Assembly: GCA_015057665.1 (NCBI GenBank)
Contig: SVDY01000003.1
Span: 98,804 to 162,803 of the forward strand
Direction of reading: 5' to 3'
From: Lachnospiraceae bacterium
GTDB taxonomy: Bacteria; Bacillota; Clostridia; Lachnospirales; Lachnospiraceae
Length of the DNA: 64,000 bases
Positions 35,184 to 44,173 of the stretch are shown here, piece by piece. Positions within the stretch are counted from its first letter, which is position 1; the number at the start of each line of letters is the position of its first letter. The notes beneath the pieces were generated by a model. The model was not told where the DNA came from and did no database searches. It saw only the letters and a list, made by a program, of their open reading frames with translations. A program made the translations under genes and the position numbers.

Positions 35184-36272
35184 ATGGCAAATAAATTAGA
35201 GGAAGCAAGACAAATCATAAATGAAGTAGATGCTCAGATGGCCGAGCTCTTTGTGAAACGAATGAGGGCTGCAGAGCTGGTCTTCGAACACAAAAAGGAA
35301 TTTGGACTGCCGATTTTAGACGAAAAAAGAGAACAAGTGGTCATCGAAAAAAACACAGCCCTTATCGAAGAGGAAGGGTTGAAAGGATATTATATTGATT
35401 TCCTGAAAAATGTCATGTCCGTCTCCCGGGCTTACCAGTACCGGATGCAGCATGGACTGAAAGTGGCATACAGCGGGGTTGAAGGTGCTTTTGCCCACAT
35501 TGCAGCGGGTAGAATCTTCCCGGAAAGCATGCGGATTTCCTGCAGAGACTTTAAGTCCGCTTACGATTCTGTTGTCAGAGGAGAAAATGACGTAGCTGTC
35601 CTTCCTATCGAGAACAGCTACGCCGGTGAAGTGGGACAGACCATCGATCTTATCTTCTCCGGACCTCTTTTCATCAATGGAATCTATGAACTGGAAATTC
35701 ATCAGAATCTTCTTGGAGTTCCGGGGGCATCCATTGATGACATTAAAAAAGTAACCAGCCATCCACAGGCTCTCGGTCAATGCCACGATTACCTGAAGCT
35801 TCGCGGATTCGACACAGAAGAAGCAGGAAACACAGCCATCGCTGCCAAGCGGGTTGCCCAGGCCAATGATAAAACCATGGGGGCAATCGCCAGTGTGGAG
35901 ACGGCAGAACTCTACGGTTTGAAAGTGCTGGAAGCCAACATTAATAAAAGCGGCGAGAATACCACCCGATTTGCTGTCCTTTCCAAAGTCAGTGCAAACT
36001 CCCCTTCTTTTAACCGGTCTGTCTTAATGCTGACAGTAAATCATGAAGCAGGCTCTCTTGCCAATGCCATCAGCATCATTGGAAAGTATGGCTATAACAT
36101 GACCGCTCTTAGAAGCAGGCCCCTTAAGAAACATTCCTGGCAGTATTATTTCTATATTGAGCTTGACGGAACGGTAGATCACGACCACGGAAGAAATATG
36201 TTAGAGGAACTTGGGGAAGTGTGCAATGAACTGAAGGTTGCAGGAACATTTGCGGCTCACGCAGAAATATAG
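35184..36272 (+). CDS. pheA: Bifunctional chorismate mutase / prephenate dehydratase
   Basis: 362 residues. Chorismate mutase domain at residues 1-90 (NEVDAQMAELFVKRMRAAE, then KREQVVIEKN); prephenate dehydratase at about 100-280 (YSGVEGAFAH, TSHPQALGQC, and NTTRFAVL with the catalytic Thr-Arg-Phe); ACT domain at the end (SLANAISIIGKYGYNMTALR). It makes phenylpyruvate from chorismate; the ACT domain normally senses Phe. Follows DAHP synthase by 45 bases in the same attenuated operon. Start behind GGCGAAAGGAAA. Confidence 0.96.
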   Translation: MANKLEEARQIINEVDAQMAELFVKRMRAAELVFEHKKEFGLPILDEKREQVVIEKNTALIEEEGLKGYYIDFLKNVMSVSRAYQYRMQHGLKVAYSGVEGAFAHIAAGRIFPESMRISCRDFKSAYDSVVRGENDVAVLPIENSYAGEVGQTIDLIFSGPLFINGIYELEIHQNLLGVPGASIDDIKKVTSHPQALGQCHDYLKLRGFDTEEAGNTAIAAKRVAQANDKTMGAIASVETAELYGLKVLEANINKSGENTTRFAVLSKVSANSPSFNRSVLMLTVNHEAGSLANAISIIGKYGYNMTALRSRPLKKHSWQYYFYIELDGTVDHDHGRNMLEELGEVCNELKVAGTFAAHAEI

Positions 36273-36298
36273 AAAATATTATATATAGGTGTTATAAT

Positions 36299-36322
36299 AA
36301 AAGCAGGCTTAGGTCTGCTTTT
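36299..36322 (+). terminator. Terminator of aro/phe operon
   Basis: AAAAGCAG (36299-36306) with CTGCTTTT (36315-36322): short stem with its own A/T ends, immediately before repeat copy B. Confidence 0.75.
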
Positions 36323-36325
36323 GTT

Positions 36326-36452
36326 GTTCTATAAGAAACTTCGTTTCTATAGAACAATAAATGCTCCGTAAGGATCGCACTGCGACGGAGTAGAAATATG
36401 TCGCTTTGCGACTCGCCGCAGGCGAGTGTTTCGCAAGCGAAACCTTTATTCT
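36326..36452 (+). repeat. Multi-hairpin repeat, family 2, copy B
   Basis: Same order of hairpins as 30567-30697: GTTCTATAAGAAAC with GTTTCTATAGAAC; CTCCGT with ACGGAG; TCGC-TTT-GCGA; TCGCC-GCA-GGCGA; GTTTCG-CAAG-CGAAAC; long-range CTGCG with CGCAG. Compared with copy A, three stems changed on both sides and still pair. It ends 21 bases before the SirTM start. Confidence 0.85.
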
Positions 36453-36473
36453 TATAGTGATAGGAGAAAAACA

Positions 36474-37415
36474 ATGAGTTTAAATAAAAAGAATCATCAT
36501 GTGGACTGGACTAAGTTTTTGTACAGTATCCCGGCCAAGGACTATATGATCCAGAGCAATCCTTATGAAGAAAAAATGAAATATGCAGCAGAGATGATAA
36601 AAAAGGCAGATATGGTGCTGATCGGAGCGGGAGCCGGTGCCTCTGCGGCAGCAGGTCTTTTATACAGCGGTCCACGTTTTACAGAGAACTTTGCAGAATT
36701 TATCGAGAAATACGGAAGCGAATATATGCCGGATATGTATGCGGCCGGCTTTTATCCATTTCCATCAGAGGAAGCAAAATGGGGATACTGGTCCAAACAT
36801 GCTTTGATGAACCGGTTCTACCCGCCGGCATTTTCCCTCTATCAGGACCTTTATGAGATGGTAAAAGACAAGGAATATTTCGTACTGACTACAAACGTGG
36901 ATCATCAGTTTTATAAATCAGGCTTTGATGAGAAGAGGATTTTTGCTACCCAAGGCGATTATGGCGAAATCCAGTGCGAAAAAGGATGCCATCCGAAGGT
37001 ATATGAAGGGGAGGAACTCTTTTATAAGATGGATGAGGCAAGAAAAGACTGTCTGATTCCTTCCGAACTGGTTCCTCACTGTCCTGTCTGCGGTGGTAAG
37101 ATGGCCATGCATTTAAGATCGGATCAGTATTTTGTGGAAGACGAAGAATGGCATGAGGCAGCAGACCGTTATGTGGAATTTTTAGAGCAGATGAAAGGGA
37201 AAAATGTGGTCCTCTTAGAGCTTGGAGTAGGATTTAATACTCCGGTCATCATCCGTTTCCCATTTGAGAAAATGATGAGAGAAAACGATTCCTATCATCT
37301 GATCCGCCTAAATATGACACAGCATTTTGTACCGCAGAGCTTCGGGGTGAGAGCGGTTGGCATCGGCGGAGATCTTGCCCAGGCGGTGATTGATCTGAAA
37401 GAACGGGTATTGTAA
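36474..37415 (+). CDS. SirTM-type sirtuin (ADP-ribosyltransferase)
   Basis: 313 residues from the ATG behind TAGGAG. NAD-binding GAGAGAS at 51-57, TTNVDHQF, and TQGDYG where the usual catalytic His of sirtuins is Gln160, the hallmark of class M sirtuins, which ADP-ribosylate protein rather than deacylate. Zinc-binding CEKGCH and CPVCGG follow. In described systems SirTM modifies a lipoylated GcvH-like carrier and the adjacent macrodomain reverses this. Here the macrodomain gene is next, but no GcvH-like or lipoate ligase gene is in the window. Confidence 0.88.
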   Translation: MSLNKKNHHVDWTKFLYSIPAKDYMIQSNPYEEKMKYAAEMIKKADMVLIGAGAGASAAAGLLYSGPRFTENFAEFIEKYGSEYMPDMYAAGFYPFPSEEAKWGYWSKHALMNRFYPPAFSLYQDLYEMVKDKEYFVLTTNVDHQFYKSGFDEKRIFATQGDYGEIQCEKGCHPKVYEGEELFYKMDEARKDCLIPSELVPHCPVCGGKMAMHLRSDQYFVEDEEWHEAADRYVEFLEQMKGKNVVLLELGVGFNTPVIIRFPFEKMMRENDSYHLIRLNMTQHFVPQSFGVRAVGIGGDLAQAVIDLKERVL

Positions 37416-37473
37416 AAAGCTGCGTGACAAGGGGACCCTGTGACAGAGAATTAGATTTGACAAGGAGAAAAAT

Positions 37474-38259
37474 ATGAATCAGGATGAACGAAGACGATAT
37501 CTAATCGATGCTTTATTAAAAGAAGACAAACGATTCATCAGGCAGAAAATGCCTTCTGACACCCAGCGTCAGCGGGATTTACTCCGTTCACTTATGAATG
37601 TAAGAATGCCAATGTCGGTAAGCGAAGAATTTTTAAAAATACAGGATGAGTATTTAAAAGAGAGAAACCGAGAAAGAGGTATTACGGATACAGCGGATTT
37701 GAAACCAGTGAAGAAAGACAGCAGGCTTTTTATCTGGCAGGGAGATATCACAACTTTAAAATGCGATGCAATTGTAAATGCTTGTAACTCCCAGATGCTT
37801 GGCTGCTTTTCCCCGATGCATGCCTGTATCGACAATTTCATTCACACATATGCGGGCATTCAGCTTCGTTTGAAGATGCACGAAATCATGACCGCCCAGG
37901 GCCACGAGGAAGAGACGGGGAAAGCCAAGATTACATCAGGCTACAACCTTCCGGCGAAGTATATTCTTCATACAGTAGGGCCGATCATTCAGTGGGATGT
38001 GAGAAAAGAGGATGAGGAATTACTGGCAAGCTGTTATAAAGAATGTTTAAAGCTTGCGGCTGAGAATGGGGTAGAGTCCATCGCCTTTTGCTGTCTCTCA
38101 ACAGGAGTTTTCCGCTTCCCGCAGAAGCTTGCGGCCAAGATTGCAACGGCTGTGGTAAGGGAATACCTTGCTCAGGATGATAGAATAAAGAAGGTCATCT
38201 TTAATGTATTCAAAGATGAAGATTTGAGAATCTATAGAGAGATTCTTGGGGAAGAATAA
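37474..38259 (+). CDS. Zinc-dependent macrodomain ADP-ribosyl hydrolase
   Basis: 261 residues. N-terminal helical region (1-80), then a macrodomain: WQGDITTLKCDAIVNACNSQ, LGCFSPMHACIDNFIHTYAG with the Cys/His set that binds zinc in this subclass, ILHTVGPI, and CLSTGVFRFP. Zn-macrodomains remove ADP-ribose placed by SirTM. The gene follows the sirtuin after 58 bases with its own good binding site (AAGGAG), so writer and eraser are probably coexpressed. Confidence 0.92.
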   Translation: MNQDERRRYLIDALLKEDKRFIRQKMPSDTQRQRDLLRSLMNVRMPMSVSEEFLKIQDEYLKERNRERGITDTADLKPVKKDSRLFIWQGDITTLKCDAIVNACNSQMLGCFSPMHACIDNFIHTYAGIQLRLKMHEIMTAQGHEEETGKAKITSGYNLPAKYILHTVGPIIQWDVRKEDEELLASCYKECLKLAAENGVESIAFCCLSTGVFRFPQKLAAKIATAVVREYLAQDDRIKKVIFNVFKDEDLRIYREILGEE

Positions 38260-38275
38260 GGGAAGGTGACATAAC

Positions 38276-39121
38276 ATGGAAAAGAAAGAACAGATCGCAA
38301 TCATTTCCGATATTCATGGCAATCTTAACGCATTACAAGCTGTTCTTGCTGATATAAAAGAAAGAGGAATCGAGCACATTATCTGCCTTGGAGACATCAT
38401 TGCCAAGGGAACACACATGGAAGAATGCATTGCATTAGTAAAAGAAAAATGCAGCGTTGTCATCAAAGGAAACTGCGATGAATACTTTGCAAGGGAACAA
38501 GACTTGTCCACGAAAGAAAAGGTGGAAGCAGACCGTATCCGCTGGACAAAGAGTAAAATATCCCAGGAGACAATCCGTTACATAGAAGGCTTGCCATCCT
38601 GCCATGAATTTTACTTAAGCGGAAGATTAGTACGGCTATTTCATGCCCATCCGGAGAAAATCGACGGCTTTGTAGGTAATATCGACACCCTGGAACACCT
38701 CTATTCCCTGTTCCTTCCGGGAGTACATTCTGTATCCGATGCAAAAGCAGACGTTGTTGTCTATGGACATATTCATATGCCTTATATGCAGAAACTTTAT
38801 AACAGAGTTATTGTAAATACAGGAGCTGTGGGGAATTCCATTGATATCTACAGAAATGAGGAGAAGGATGGAGATGTGAGAAATACGGCCGTTGCAAACT
38901 ATGCAATCATAAGCGGCATCTATGGGGTCAGAGAATGGGATGAGAAGATATCTTATGAACTGGTCAGTGTGCCTTATGATATTGAGAAAGAACTGGCAGC
39001 GAATACGGACAATAATGAGATGGAATCTTATCGGGAGGAGCTAAGATGCGGACGGTACAGAGACATGACAAAAGTGTATGGACGCATGGCCAGAAGAGGG
39101 ATTGATGTGAGTAAGATATAG
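38276..39121 (+). CDS. Metallophosphoesterase
   Basis: 281 residues. Calcineurin-like motifs SDIHGN, LGDIIAKG, KGNCDEY, then His in FHAHPEK and YGHIHMPY. Similar to YfcE/MJ0936-like phosphodiesterases that act on small phosphodiesters or phosphoproteins. 16 bases after the macrodomain gene; a role in ADP-ribose metabolism is possible but only from position. Long C-terminal tail rich in Glu, Asn, Arg. Confidence 0.9.
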   Translation: MEKKEQIAIISDIHGNLNALQAVLADIKERGIEHIICLGDIIAKGTHMEECIALVKEKCSVVIKGNCDEYFAREQDLSTKEKVEADRIRWTKSKISQETIRYIEGLPSCHEFYLSGRLVRLFHAHPEKIDGFVGNIDTLEHLYSLFLPGVHSVSDAKADVVVYGHIHMPYMQKLYNRVIVNTGAVGNSIDIYRNEEKDGDVRNTAVANYAIISGIYGVREWDEKISYELVSVPYDIEKELAANTDNNEMESYREELRCGRYRDMTKVYGRMARRGIDVSKI

Positions 39122-39170
39122 AGAAGGCGGAAATCTCTGGAAGAACGTTTAAAGAAGGAAAATAGTGTTC

Positions 39171-39395
39171 ATGGAAAAAGAAGTTTTACGAAAATATAAA
39201 ATGGACTGCAGAGATGATGCGGTTAGATTTTTAAAAAGCATGTGGCGGGAAGAACCACAGCCCTGTCCATTGTGTGGCGACAGATTGGACTTCTTTCACA
39301 AAAAGGCAAAGAAAAGTAATTGTGATTGGAAATGCACAAGGTGCGGCGAGCGCTATGATACGATTAAGATATTAAAGCAGTTAAATGGAGAATAA
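39171..39395 (+). CDS. Small zinc-ribbon protein
   Basis: 74 residues. Two Cys pairs (CPLC and CTRC, 25 residues apart) with basic residues between form a zinc ribbon; the rest is helical. A GTG two codons upstream (39165) is an alternative start. Nucleic-acid or protein binding is typical. It ends the sirtuin-macrodomain group just before a strong terminator. Confidence 0.75.
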   Translation: MEKEVLRKYKMDCRDDAVRFLKSMWREEPQPCPLCGDRLDFFHKKAKKSNCDWKCTRCGERYDTIKILKQLNGE

Positions 39396-39475
39396 ATCAA
39401 AATTGTGGGGAGGATAAAAAGATGTTATTCATTATGTGAATGAAGTTGGTTAAATAGAATGAGATAAGCATAAAA

Positions 39476-39521
39476 AGGCTGTCGCCCTAACTAATTATTA
39501 GTTGGGGCGGCGGCCTCTTTT
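39476..39521 (+). terminator. Terminator after sirtuin/macrodomain group
   Basis: A 20-base arm AGGCTGTCGCCCTAACTAAT against ATTAGTTGGGGCGGCGGCCT with a one-base loop and few mismatches, then a T-rich tail. Confidence 0.88.
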
Positions 39522-39549
39522 CATTCGTCGATAAATCTGACGGAGAATA

Positions 39550-39591
39550 TGTGATTTTATCACAGAACAGGAAAGAATAATTCGATATACT
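39550..39591 (+). promoter_or_regulatory. Crp/Fnr-type operator and -10 of rhodanese/CoADR operon
   Basis: TGTGATTTTATCACA (39550-39564) is a perfect 15-base palindrome with a 3-base centre. TATACT lies at 39586-39591, 21 bases on, with no proper -35, placing the site centre near -41 as for class II activation. The same site, in the same place, occurs at 44174. The regulator gene is at 41737-42393. Confidence 0.8.
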
Positions 39592-39642
39592 TAGCCCATA
39601 AGAAAACAAAATCAAATTCAAATATATCAAGGAGGTACATAT

Positions 39643-39963
39643 ATGGGTTTATTCGATTTTTTCAAAGGTCCTGACATTAACCAGGGAGTAAAAGAGTATA
39701 GAGAATCAAAGGGAGGAATTTTGTTAGACGTCCGTACACCGCAGGAATATAAAGTAGGGCATATTGCCGGAAGCAGGAACATTCCTCTTCAAAACATCAG
39801 ACAGGCAGCTAATATTATTAAAAATAAGAAAACTCCACTCTACGTATATTGTCAGTCCGGGGCGAGAAGCGGACGAGCTGTGATGGAGCTTCAGCAGATG
39901 GGATATGCAAATGCAAAAAACATAGGAGGAATCGCTTCTTATATAGAAAAGGAGGAGAGATAG
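39643..39963 (+). CDS. Rhodanese-domain protein
   Basis: 106 residues. LLDVRTPQEYKVGHIAGSRNIP and active-site YCQSGARSGRA with Cys near residue 70: a single active rhodanese domain. The N-terminal MGLFDFFKGPDINQG is common in these small proteins. It would bind or transfer sulfane sulfur as persulfide. Two bases before the CoA-disulfide reductase gene, which carries a second rhodanese domain. Confidence 0.93.
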   Translation: MGLFDFFKGPDINQGVKEYRESKGGILLDVRTPQEYKVGHIAGSRNIPLQNIRQAANIIKNKKTPLYVYCQSGARSGRAVMELQQMGYANAKNIGGIASYIEKEER

Positions 39964-39964
39964 A

Positions 39965-41659
39965 ATGAAGGTTGTTATTGTAGGAGGAGTGGCAGGCGGA
40001 GCGACCGCTGCGGCCCGGATTCGAAGATTAGATGAAAGTGCCGAGATTATCGTATTTGAGCGTTCCGGATATATCTCCTACGCCAACTGTGGTCTTCCAT
40101 ATTATATTGGGGATGTAATTACCGATTCTAAGGAACTGACATTGCAGACTCCAGAAAGTTTTAATAGGAGATTCGGTGTACAGATGAAAGTTCATCATGA
40201 GGTAACGGCGATTCATCCTGACAGAAAGACGGTATCCGTGAAAAATTTAAAAACGGGAGAAGCATTTGAAGAAAGTTATGATAAATTACTCCTTTCTCCG
40301 GGAGCAAAGCCGGTCCAGCCGAGAGTTCCTGGTGTAGGAATGGATAAATTATTTACATTAAGGACAGTAGAAGATACATTCCGTATCAAAGAATATATTA
40401 GAGAAAATAACCCGAAATCGGTTGTTCTGACCGGAGGCGGTTTCATTGGAATAGAACTTGCCGAGAATTTAAAAGAACTGGGAATGGATGTTACCATCGT
40501 GCAGCGTCCAAAACAATTGATGAATCCATTTGATCCGGAGATGGCTGCATTTATTCAAAAAGAAATGGGGGAACACGGAGTCAAATTAGTACTTGGCGAG
40601 ACTGTAGAAGGATTTGAGGAAAAGAACGGAGGCGTCGATGTGTTATTAAAAGAGGCCGCACCTCTTCATGGAGATATGGTCATCCTCGCAATTGGCGTTG
40701 CACCGGATACAATTCTTGCCAAAGAAGCCGGAATGGAACTGGGAATCAAAGGAAGCATCCTTGTAAATGACAAAATGGAAACATCGATTCCTGACATTTA
40801 TGCGGTAGGGGATGCGGTACAGGTGAAACATTACGTGACAGGAGAAGATGCATTAATTTCCCTGGCAGGACCGGCGAACAAACAAGGCCGTATTGCAGCG
40901 GATAATATTTGCGGCGGCGACAGCCGATATTCCGGCTCCCAGGGAAGTTCTGTCATAAAAATATTCGATATGACAGCTGCAACTACCGGAATTAATGAAA
41001 AGACTGCGAAAAAAGCAGGTTTAAATATAGATAAAGTCATCCTTTCCCCGATGAGTCATGCAGGATATTACCCTGGAGGGAAAACGATGACCATGAAAGT
41101 TTTATTTGAAAAAGAGACATACAGATTATTAGGTGCCCAGATTGTAGGGTACGAAGGCGTGGATAAACGAATCGATGTACTTGCAACTGCAATCCACGCG
41201 GGAATGAAAGCAACCGAATTAAAAGAACTGGATTTGGCCTATGCTCCTCCTTATTCTTCCGCAAAAGACCCTGTTAATATTGCAGGATATATGATAGACA
41301 ACATTTCCAAAGGAATACTCAAACAGTGGCATCTGGAAGACTTAGAGAAACTTCCAAAAGACGGAAGCGTAACTCTTTTAGATACTCGAACAGAGGAAGA
41401 GTTTAACAAAGGTCATGTAAGTGGTTTCATCAACATCCCGGTGGATGAGCTGAGAAGGCGTATGAATGAAATTGAAATGGGAAAATCAGTCTACGTCATC
41501 TGTCAGAGCGGACATAGAAGCTATGTAGCAACCAGAATTTTAGAAGGCAGCGGTTATGAAGCATATAACTTTTCCGGCGGCTTCCGATTCTACGATACAG
41601 TAGTAAATGATGCAGAATTTGCACAAAGGGCAACAGCGTGCGGAATGGATCTGATTTAA
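39965..41659 (+). CDS. CoA-disulfide reductase with C-terminal rhodanese domain
   Basis: 564 residues. FAD site GGVAGGATAAARIRR, single redox Cys42 in YANCGLPYY (the CoADR type), NAD site LTGGGFIGIELAENL, then FAD-2 YAVGDAV and dimerisation domain, then a rhodanese domain with Cys513 in ICQSGHRS. Fusions like this (Npsr/CoADR-RHD) reduce CoA disulfides, persulfides or polysulfides with NADH. Together with the upstream rhodanese it suggests sulfane-sulfur or disulfide-stress handling. Promoter has a Crp/Fnr-type site. Confidence 0.94.
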   Translation: MKVVIVGGVAGGATAAARIRRLDESAEIIVFERSGYISYANCGLPYYIGDVITDSKELTLQTPESFNRRFGVQMKVHHEVTAIHPDRKTVSVKNLKTGEAFEESYDKLLLSPGAKPVQPRVPGVGMDKLFTLRTVEDTFRIKEYIRENNPKSVVLTGGGFIGIELAENLKELGMDVTIVQRPKQLMNPFDPEMAAFIQKEMGEHGVKLVLGETVEGFEEKNGGVDVLLKEAAPLHGDMVILAIGVAPDTILAKEAGMELGIKGSILVNDKMETSIPDIYAVGDAVQVKHYVTGEDALISLAGPANKQGRIAADNICGGDSRYSGSQGSSVIKIFDMTAATTGINEKTAKKAGLNIDKVILSPMSHAGYYPGGKTMTMKVLFEKETYRLLGAQIVGYEGVDKRIDVLATAIHAGMKATELKELDLAYAPPYSSAKDPVNIAGYMIDNISKGILKQWHLEDLEKLPKDGSVTLLDTRTEEEFNKGHVSGFINIPVDELRRRMNEIEMGKSVYVICQSGHRSYVATRILEGSGYEAYNFSGGFRFYDTVVNDAEFAQRATACGMDLI

Positions 41660-41665
41660 AAGAAA

Positions 41666-41715
41666 AGCCCATTATCCTGAATAGATATAGGTGTTCCTAT
41701 TCGGGATAATGGGCT
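41666..41715. terminator. Bidirectional terminator between convergent genes
   Basis: AGCCCATTATCCTGAATAG (41666-41684) against CTATTCGGGATAATGGGCT (41697-41715), one mismatch, with a 12-base loop. Confidence 0.9.
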
Positions 41716-41736
41716 ATATGTTTCTTGGGTAAAATA

Positions 41737-42393
41737 TTAATTTTCCAATACCTGAAGCTGTTTTGCATCTATAATCTCCACAGTGCCTCTTGTTAATTTA
41801 ATCAGTTCTTCACTCTGGAAATAACGAAGCATTCTGGTAACTACTTCTCTGTGAGTTCCCAGATGGTTGGCAATCATTTCGTGGGTAATTTTAAGAGTAT
41901 TGGTTCCTTCAATAGAAGCTTCTGTAAGCAAAAAGGAGGCAATGCGTTTGTCCATGCTTTTCCACATAATCTGTTCCATGAGCCACATAACTTCAGAAAA
42001 GCGAGCGGCCATGATTTCATTCGTATAGTTGGAAACAGCAGCGGATTCCTCCATAAGTTCTTTATAAAGATCCGGTGGAATCAGCCAGAATTCCGTATCC
42101 TTTTCTGCTTCGATGGTAATGTCAAACTGGATGGAACGCATAATACAGGAAGCAGAGAACAGGCAGATATCCCGGTCAAATAGACGATATATGGTAATTT
42201 CTCGTCCTTCATCGGACAGAATATAGGCTCTTAACTGGCCTGATTTTAGCAGAAGCAGACCGGTACAATCCAGACTTCCGTTATGTATGATGGTTCCTTT
42301 TTTAATACTACGGCTGGAAACGTGGTCAGATATTCGATCCTGCTGGGCCGGTGTCAGCTTATCCCAAATAGAAAAATAATCTTTAAAATACAT
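41737..42393 (-). CDS. Crp/Fnr-family transcriptional regulator
   Basis: 218 residues from the second ATG, correctly spaced from GGGAGGA (the first ATG touches the site). N-terminal cyclic-nucleotide-type beta barrel (LLLLKSGQLRAYILSDEGRE), with Cys in ICLFSASCIM but no N-terminal FNR Fe-S Cys cluster; dimer helix; C-terminal winged HTH with MIANHLGTHREVVTRML. Flanked by the two units whose promoters carry identical palindromes. It probably activates both; the signal may be thiol redox or a small ligand, not read from sequence. Confidence 0.92.
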   Translation of the reverse strand: MYFKDYFSIWDKLTPAQQDRISDHVSSRSIKKGTIIHNGSLDCTGLLLLKSGQLRAYILSDEGREITIYRLFDRDICLFSASCIMRSIQFDITIEAEKDTEFWLIPPDLYKELMEESAAVSNYTNEIMAARFSEVMWLMEQIMWKSMDKRIASFLLTEASIEGTNTLKITHEMIANHLGTHREVVTRMLRYFQSEELIKLTRGTVEIIDAKQLQVLEN

Positions 42394-42516
42394 AGTCATT
42401 CCTCCCTGTTAAAAAAAGTATAAGACAAATAAGGGAGAAGTGTCAATAACAGTCAAGTATCCCGTTTTCTATTAAAGTATGTTATGATAAAGATTAGTTT
42501 GAGGAGGTGTGTTTGT

Positions 42517-43233
42517 ATGATGGAGATTGAAGAACGATATAGGAAAGAAGAATGCTTAATCTGCAAAGCTCCATTAGAGTATCTTCAAGAAGATGAATTA
42601 ATGGAATGTGCGATATGTCATAAAACAGAAAAGAGTAAGACACGCTGTGTGAATGGTCACTATGTATGTACCGAATGCCACACAAGCGGAATGGATTGTA
42701 TTATCTCTCTCTGCTTACATGAAACAAGCAAGAATCCAATAGAAATCATAGAAAAAATGATGTCCATGGATTTTTGCCACATGCACGGACCGGAGCATCA
42801 TGTCTTGGTAGGCGCAGCGCTCTTGACCGCATTTAAACATGCAGGAGGAGAACTTGATCTGCCAAAAGCTCTTTCCGAAATGTATAGCCGTGGCAAAGAA
42901 GTGCCTGGCGGGGTATGTGGATTCTGGGGGGCCTGTGGTGCAGGAATCAGCACCGGCATTTACATGTCTATTCTTACGAAAGCATCTCCTCTTGCCAAGG
43001 AAGCATGGGGAATGTCCAATCAGATGACTTCGCGGGCGCTTGCTAAGATAGGGGAAAACGGCGGACCGCGTTGCTGTAAGAGAGATTCTTATCTGGCAAT
43101 TACAGAGGCAGTGAAATTTACCGAAGAAAAATTGGGAATTCAGATGGATCTAGATAAGGTTGTCTGCACTCATTCTGATCGGAATAATCAGTGCCTGAAA
43201 TCAGCGTGTCCATTTAATAATAAGGCGGTGTAA
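42517..43233 (+). CDS. DUF5714-family Cys-rich protein
   Basis: 238 residues. N-terminal zinc-like cluster: CLICKAP, CAICHK, RCVNGHYVCTECH; then MHGPEHHVLVGAALLTAF and a Cys-rich C-terminal half (GFWGACGAG, RCCKRDSY, CPFNNK). I recognise DUF5714, found in anaerobes near methyltransferase or radical-SAM genes. The many Cys suggest metal or Fe-S binding. Divergent from the Crp/Fnr gene; start behind GAGGAGG. Confidence 0.83.
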   Translation: MMEIEERYRKEECLICKAPLEYLQEDELMECAICHKTEKSKTRCVNGHYVCTECHTSGMDCIISLCLHETSKNPIEIIEKMMSMDFCHMHGPEHHVLVGAALLTAFKHAGGELDLPKALSEMYSRGKEVPGGVCGFWGACGAGISTGIYMSILTKASPLAKEAWGMSNQMTSRALAKIGENGGPRCCKRDSYLAITEAVKFTEEKLGIQMDLDKVVCTHSDRNNQCLKSACPFNNKAV

Positions 43234-43287
43234 CGTGGAGAAAACATAGAAACAAGTTAACATATTATTTTTAGGAAGAAACGAGCC

Positions 43288-44142
43288 ATGAAATTTGAAG
43301 ATTTGAAAGAAACATTTTCTGTAGAAGAAGCTGTGAAAACCAGATACAGCGTTAGGACATTTGATAAAAGACCAGTTGAAAAGGAAATAAAGGAAAAAAT
43401 CCTCGCTTATGCAAAAAGTCTGCATAATCCATTGGGACCTAAGATGAAATTACAGTTTATCGAAAAAAATCTGGCTCCAAATGGAGAAAAATTAGGAACT
43501 TATGGAATTATCAAAGGTGCAAATTTGTATGTAGGCGTCACCATTCCAAAAGACGAACATGCTCTTGAAGCTTTGGGATATGAATTTGAGCAGTTAGTAC
43601 TTTATGCAACAAGCATTGGCCTTGGCACTTGCTGGCTTGGAGGTACATTTAATCGGAGCGCATTTGCCTCTGCTATGGAGATTGGAGAAGAAGAAATATT
43701 TCCGATCTTATCTCCTCTTGGCTATCCTGCTAAGAAGAAAAGTTTTACTGAGCAGATTATGCGAAAATCCATCAAGGCAGATGGCAGAATGGATTGGAAC
43801 TCCCTTTTTTTCAAAGATAATTTTGACAAACCGCTTGCGAGGGAAGAAGCCAGAGAATACTGTTTTCCATTAGAGATGGTGAGACTTGCCCCATCGGCAG
43901 TCAATAAGCAACCATGGAGAGCCGTTGTGACAGAAAGCGCAGTGCATTTCTTTGAAAAACATTCTATGCAGGTGGAAGAAGGACATATCGATATGCAGAG
44001 AATCGATGTTGGAATTGCAATGAATCATTTCCATATTGCTGTATTGGAAAAAGGAATCGAAGGTCGTTTTGAAAGAATTATGCCGGAATTTCCAGTTCCG
44101 GGAGATATGACCTATATTGCTTCATGGGTGAAAGAATTATAA
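43288..44142 (+). CDS. Nitroreductase-family protein, TM1586-like
   Basis: 284 residues, longer than ordinary nitroreductases, with two half-domains as in the TM1586/PF14512 group. Motifs: TRYSVRTFDKRPV at the N-terminus, IGLGTCWLGGTFNRSAF in the middle, and a second LAPSAVNKQPWRAVV with DVGIAMNHFHIA. Likely FMN-dependent oxidoreductase. Follows DUF5714 by 54 bases. Substrate unknown. Confidence 0.87.
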   Translation: MKFEDLKETFSVEEAVKTRYSVRTFDKRPVEKEIKEKILAYAKSLHNPLGPKMKLQFIEKNLAPNGEKLGTYGIIKGANLYVGVTIPKDEHALEALGYEFEQLVLYATSIGLGTCWLGGTFNRSAFASAMEIGEEEIFPILSPLGYPAKKKSFTEQIMRKSIKADGRMDWNSLFFKDNFDKPLAREEAREYCFPLEMVRLAPSAVNKQPWRAVVTESAVHFFEKHSMQVEEGHIDMQRIDVGIAMNHFHIAVLEKGIEGRFERIMPEFPVPGDMTYIASWVKEL

Positions 44143-44173
44143 CTGTATGATAAGATGAAAACAGGATGCTGAA

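Noticed and set aside
43225..43240. GTAACGTGGAGAA resembling the TAACGTGGTA motif
   Set aside because: Only 8 of the core bases match and it overlaps the DUF5714 stop codon; probably chance.
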